Source: Aquilaria yunnanensis (taxonomy: Eukaryota; Streptophyta; Magnoliopsida; Malvales; Thymelaeaceae). From it: a DNA stretch of 64,000 nucleotides. A program made the translations under genes and the position numbers. Location of the stretch: the NCBI GenBank assembly GCA_039654915.1, contig CM077600.1:36688492-36752491 (forward strand). Direction: 5' to 3'. Positions 60,490 through 64,000 of the stretch are shown one piece after another. The notes under the pieces were generated by a model. The model saw only the letters and a list, made by a program, of their open reading frames with translations, ran no database searches and was not told the DNA's origin. How positions within the stretch are numbered: position 1 is the stretch's first letter; the number at the start of each line of letters is the position of its first letter.

Positions 60490-63204
60490 TTGTTAGATGA
60501 TTTTTTTTTTATCTTTATTTTTTTCCCTCACAGACTAACATATGATACGCCTTGTTAGCTGAAAAATTCCTAACAAGTTCTGTTGAAATTATTTTTTTTC
60601 ACCATGATACCACGGTGCGATATGTCACGGTAAATCATATGTTGATTATGCAGTACAGATTTTCAAGTTTTAATATTTTTTTAGTTAATTTACATTGTGA
60701 TGTGCATGGAATAATAGTGTATACACTACTTTTTCACATAAAAAAATATAATGTGTTAATTTTCTATTATATTATGTAACTTTATATAATAATAAGTGTG
60801 ATATGTTTCTTAAAATTTCAACAACAAAAACCCATTGGCTAATCGCCACCGGCTACAAATGCATAAACCATATGAACGCGATAGCTTGTGATGAGATGTA
60901 AAGATAATATCGGAGCACTTCTTTTACCTTTTATAAACTAATTACTAATATTTATGGACTTTTTTTATAGAAATATTTATGGACTTATTCACTCTATGTA
61001 TTGTAATATAACCTACATATATTAGTACAATTGTGAGCGAAAGTCGAAACTCGAAACAATCGGCTACTGGATATTTGTGGCTAAAATTCAAGAATTAGGG
61101 AGTCCTGTCTCAGATTAAAGAGTTCAGGGACTTGAAGTCTTGGTTTTCACACATGCAAAAGAGAAACAGTGAAACAGAGAGAGATAAAAACAAAAGGAGA
61201 GGAATGAAATAGAAGGCAAATTTGGGGGTGAGGTGCGGCCGATTTTGTGATTTATTGGTGCGCAATTTTGGGGTGATTTTATTTTCTAGTATGATTTAAG
61301 TATTTAACTAGGCTTGAGGTTTAGCCTATTCATGAAAAAATTAATACTGTAATGAAAAAAATTATGGGTGAGGAGAGGAAATTTTGTGGGGAAGCAAATG
61401 TGAGATGGCGGGAAAGATATTTGTCCTTGGTAAGGAAAGTCAAGTAATTTGAGGCGGTTTGTGCTAACAGGAAGTAGGACTAATCATTTGGTTTTATTCA
61501 GTTTAATCTGAATTGAATTTTTTGGTTTATTTGCTTTTCAGTTTATTATGATTATAAATTGAATTACATGAACTAAGCCTCTAGATTGAAGTAAAATTGA
61601 ACTGAAATGCCTGGTTCGATTCAGTTTTAAACTGAAATAAATAAATAAAAGTCACATCCAAACACAATAACGCACTTGTAACACAAAGAAACATAAGTGG
61701 CTTAAATGATTACATAGTCAGAAAAATGGTGGACCATTCTAGGATTTGTTCTTATCTCCCCTAATTAAGCAAAGCACTGTGATATAAGATTTCAACTCCT
61801 TTTCCCTCTGATTAAATGTAGAAGCAAGCAGAATTAGAATTCTTAATCATGCAGAAGCTGTCCTAGCTTAAGTTGCATAAAGCGTTTTGAAAGTCGAAGT
61901 AGAAAATGGGAGTGAAAGCAGGACAACGTCATTTTTTAAAATTCAAGTAAGCAAAAATGTCGTAAAAGCGAGAGCGAGAGCGGCAGCTAAGAGTAAAAGC
62001 AAGAGCGGCGACCCAAAATAGAAGAATTATGCAACTTTGGTTCTGGCCAACAGTGTTAGTGATAAGGCGATTTTGTGGGTCCTACTAGTACCATTGTTGA
62101 CAATGCTGGATTGAAGATGAGAGTGCCATTCTCGATGGCAGTTATCGAAGGAGGTTAGGTCTGAGAGAGAGGCTAGATGGGAGTATGCTTTGGTCTTGTG
62201 ATGGCAAAACCGCAATATAAGCTATCAATCTTCTATCTACCTTTCACTCAGCCTCTACTCTTTTTTAATCTGTCATCTGGCCCACCAAAACTTCAAATAT
62301 GACATGAAAATTTTTTTGGTTAGTTCAGTTACGAAATAACCGACACTCCTAACCCAAATTAAGCTGAAACTGATATTCTTTCTATTTGGTTTTAACCAAA
62401 ACTGAACCAACAAACTAAATTAATTGAATCGAAATTATGAACTTTTTCAAGTTTTTCAGTTTTAATTGAATAGTGATCACCTTTACAAGAAAGGGCCTGT
62501 GTGGTGCAAAAGTATTGATGAGGCATAGGAATGACAAATAAGTTGAGTTGGACTTGGGTGTGTCATTTTTACCACCCATGCCTGCTATTATTTATTTACT
62601 TACGAAGTTGTGAGTATCTGATGATGGTTAAAAATTTGCACCTATGTCCACAACCATAACCAGTGGATATTCATGTCTGCAAGTGTACCCATAGATAGTC
62701 AATATGTTGACAATTAAAAAAAATAGCATTGACCTTGATATGATCGCTCTCTATCACTTAGAACCATAACTTTTCATTCTCTTTCATATTAACCAATCAT
62801 GAATACATGGGTATGACAGGGTTATCCAACATGGATCCCCTAAACCAGCAACCCATTTGTGCCCACTAGACGGGTAAGATTTTTTACTTATGTTTATTCT
62901 ATCACAAGTACTTTTATCAACAAAATCGCCAAATATGGACGAGTATTCGCAGGTCTCACAAGTTTGACTTGCCCCGATTGCCATTTTTAGTGAGACTATT
63001 GTAGTCTCATTATTATGTGTACATGTACTCTTTCATCCACATAGTGAAGTGAAATTACCATATAAATTGTGGCATTTTTTTACAACGAGTGGGGCATCAG
63101 TCCCCAACATGAGAACATATTGATAAATGCATGAAAAAGTTTTATTTTATCGCTTTCATTCTAAAATCAAATATCTATTAATTTTCGGGTAAAATTTACC
63201 ATGG
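60490..63204. other. Intergenic, dispersed repeats
   Basis: The first about 300 bp probably contain the U-box gene 3' UTR. From 61480 to 61640 and 62310 to 62480, GGTTT...AACTGAA-type phrases in opposite orientation suggest the two ends of an approximately 1-kb hAT-like repeat. About 62520-62900 resembles the fragments at 9.8 and 51.3 kb. No gene recognised. Confidence 0.3.
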
Positions 63205-64000
63205 GTCACCTAGCTTATTTTTTTGTCCTATCCGGGTACCTTACCTTTATTTTGTCCTAGCGAGATACCTTTCCTTCTATTGCGCATCCTGTTCAGCTAC
63301 TTTCCATCAAATTGGTCATTAAATTGGATGGAAAATGATGATGTGGCATTAAATAATATTAAAATAAACTTAAAATGACAACTTCAGTCCTCAAACTATT
63401 TCAATTACTAATTCTAACCCTTAAAATTTCACTTAAGCTAATTCTACCCCTCTCATCCCGTTCACCGCCACCTCCCACGCTCCTCCTCCGTCATTCTTCG
63501 ATTTTTGATTTTTAGATCCCAAAGTCAATTGCTAGCAGATGAATTGTTATTTGTTAATCAAAATTGCTTAAATTTGCTATTAATGGCTCCAACCTGTGGC
63601 GGCGATGTTGGATATGACTGCTTCCAAGAGGCGAAGCGCACCCGTGGTGATCACATCAGCGATGTAATCCAGGATCTCGAATGAGACAACTACATGAGAC
63701 TGAGCAGTGAGATTGTAGACCTCGTCGGGCAAATCGTGTCGAGCCAGCGGCGGAGTGAGGAGGCGTCAGTGAGATTGGCGTAGTGAAGCTTCATGCAAGC
63801 CTTGTGGGCGTTGTGGAGGTCAATGTAGATGTGGTTGATCCGCTGGGTGTTGAAGTTGGAAGATCGGCGGATCAGATCGTGGACTTCGTAGCCTTTCTCG
63901 AGGAGGAACTTGGTGAGGTAGGAGCCGTCTTGGCCGATTATGCTGGTGATGAGGGCGATCTTGCGGATTGGATTGGCATTGCCGTTGGCAATGTTGGATC
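63205..64000. mobile_element. Mutator-like left end with captured gene, cut by window edge
   Basis: The block begins GGGTAAAATTTACC. Through ATGTGGCATTAAATAATATT and AAAATAAACTTAAAATGACA to ATTTCACTTAAGCTAATTCT it follows the same order of phrases as the terminal repeat of the 30511-31694 element, so it is probably a related long-TIR end. A GDP-mannose dehydratase fragment follows within 100 bp. The partner TIR would lie beyond 64000, so the element is not proven. Confidence 0.45.
63583..63998 (-). pseudogene. GDP-mannose 4,6-dehydratase (GMD/MUR1) fragment
   Basis: The enzyme starts GDP-fucose synthesis in the cytosol. The minus strand reads [60 protein letters not shown], then after a 1-nt loss (CCG-GAC read as CCGAC) [18 protein letters not shown] and [10 protein letters not shown], ending in TAA soon after ATGWSH. 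The Rossmann motif TGITGQDG is TSIIGQDG, losing a key glycine of the cofactor loop. Amino-acid changes and a frameshift mean this piece is not functional. It keeps about the first 135 residues of the family and continues out of the window. Confidence 0.85.

Overview
The window is nuclear DNA from a flowering plant, very probably a eudicot. It is AT-rich. Its genes have GT-AG introns plus one AT-AC intron, and its families are plant-specific (group I bZIP, a CYP85-clan P450, a PUB-type U-box ligase, an IDA-like peptide). Long gaps between genes are filled with LINE, LTR, hAT, MITE and Mutator-like DNA. I cannot name the species.

Genes that look intact, left to right: a VIP1/RF2-like group I bZIP factor (11869-13913, +, 4 exons, possibly missing its usual C-terminal tail); a nine-exon cytochrome P450 resembling CYP722 (18312-20493, +); a small conserved nuclear-looking protein of unknown function with a U12-type AT-AC intron (25879-27615, -); an IDA-like secreted peptide gene (47648-47875, -); and a single-exon PUB27/28-like U-box E3 ligase (59260-60489, +) with W-box-like motifs upstream.

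Broken genes: an unprocessed serine decarboxylase pseudogene (22815-24512, -) with nonsense codons, frameshifts and a deleted core; an unprocessed PRAF-type (PH-RCC1-FYVE) pseudogene (38245-40366, +) with its FYVE region deleted; an INDETERMINATE-DOMAIN zinc-finger fragment (about 42660-42906, -) lying between about 300-bp terminal inverted repeats; and a GDP-mannose 4,6-dehydratase fragment (63583-63998, -, running off the window) beside a Mutator-like terminal sequence.

Mobile DNA: 1.47-8.53 kb holds a CACTA-like element abutting a degenerate L1-type LINE. At 15.9-16.9, 30.5-31.7 and 32.0-36.2 kb are three Mutator-like (MULE) elements, each with a 9-bp target duplication that I could read (one perfect, two 8/9). 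At 40.75-43.34 kb is a fourth long-TIR element, which carries the IDD fragment. A 1.4-kb solo LTR lies at 21.2-22.6 kb and a 728-bp hAT element with a perfect 8-bp duplication at 49.75-50.48 kb. Several foldback MITEs and kilobase-scale tandem duplications fill the rest.

The intact genes show no operon-like or pathway relationship to one another. The clearest theme is repeated capture and decay of host gene pieces by long-TIR transposons. I saw no CRISPR array and recognised no tRNA or rRNA.
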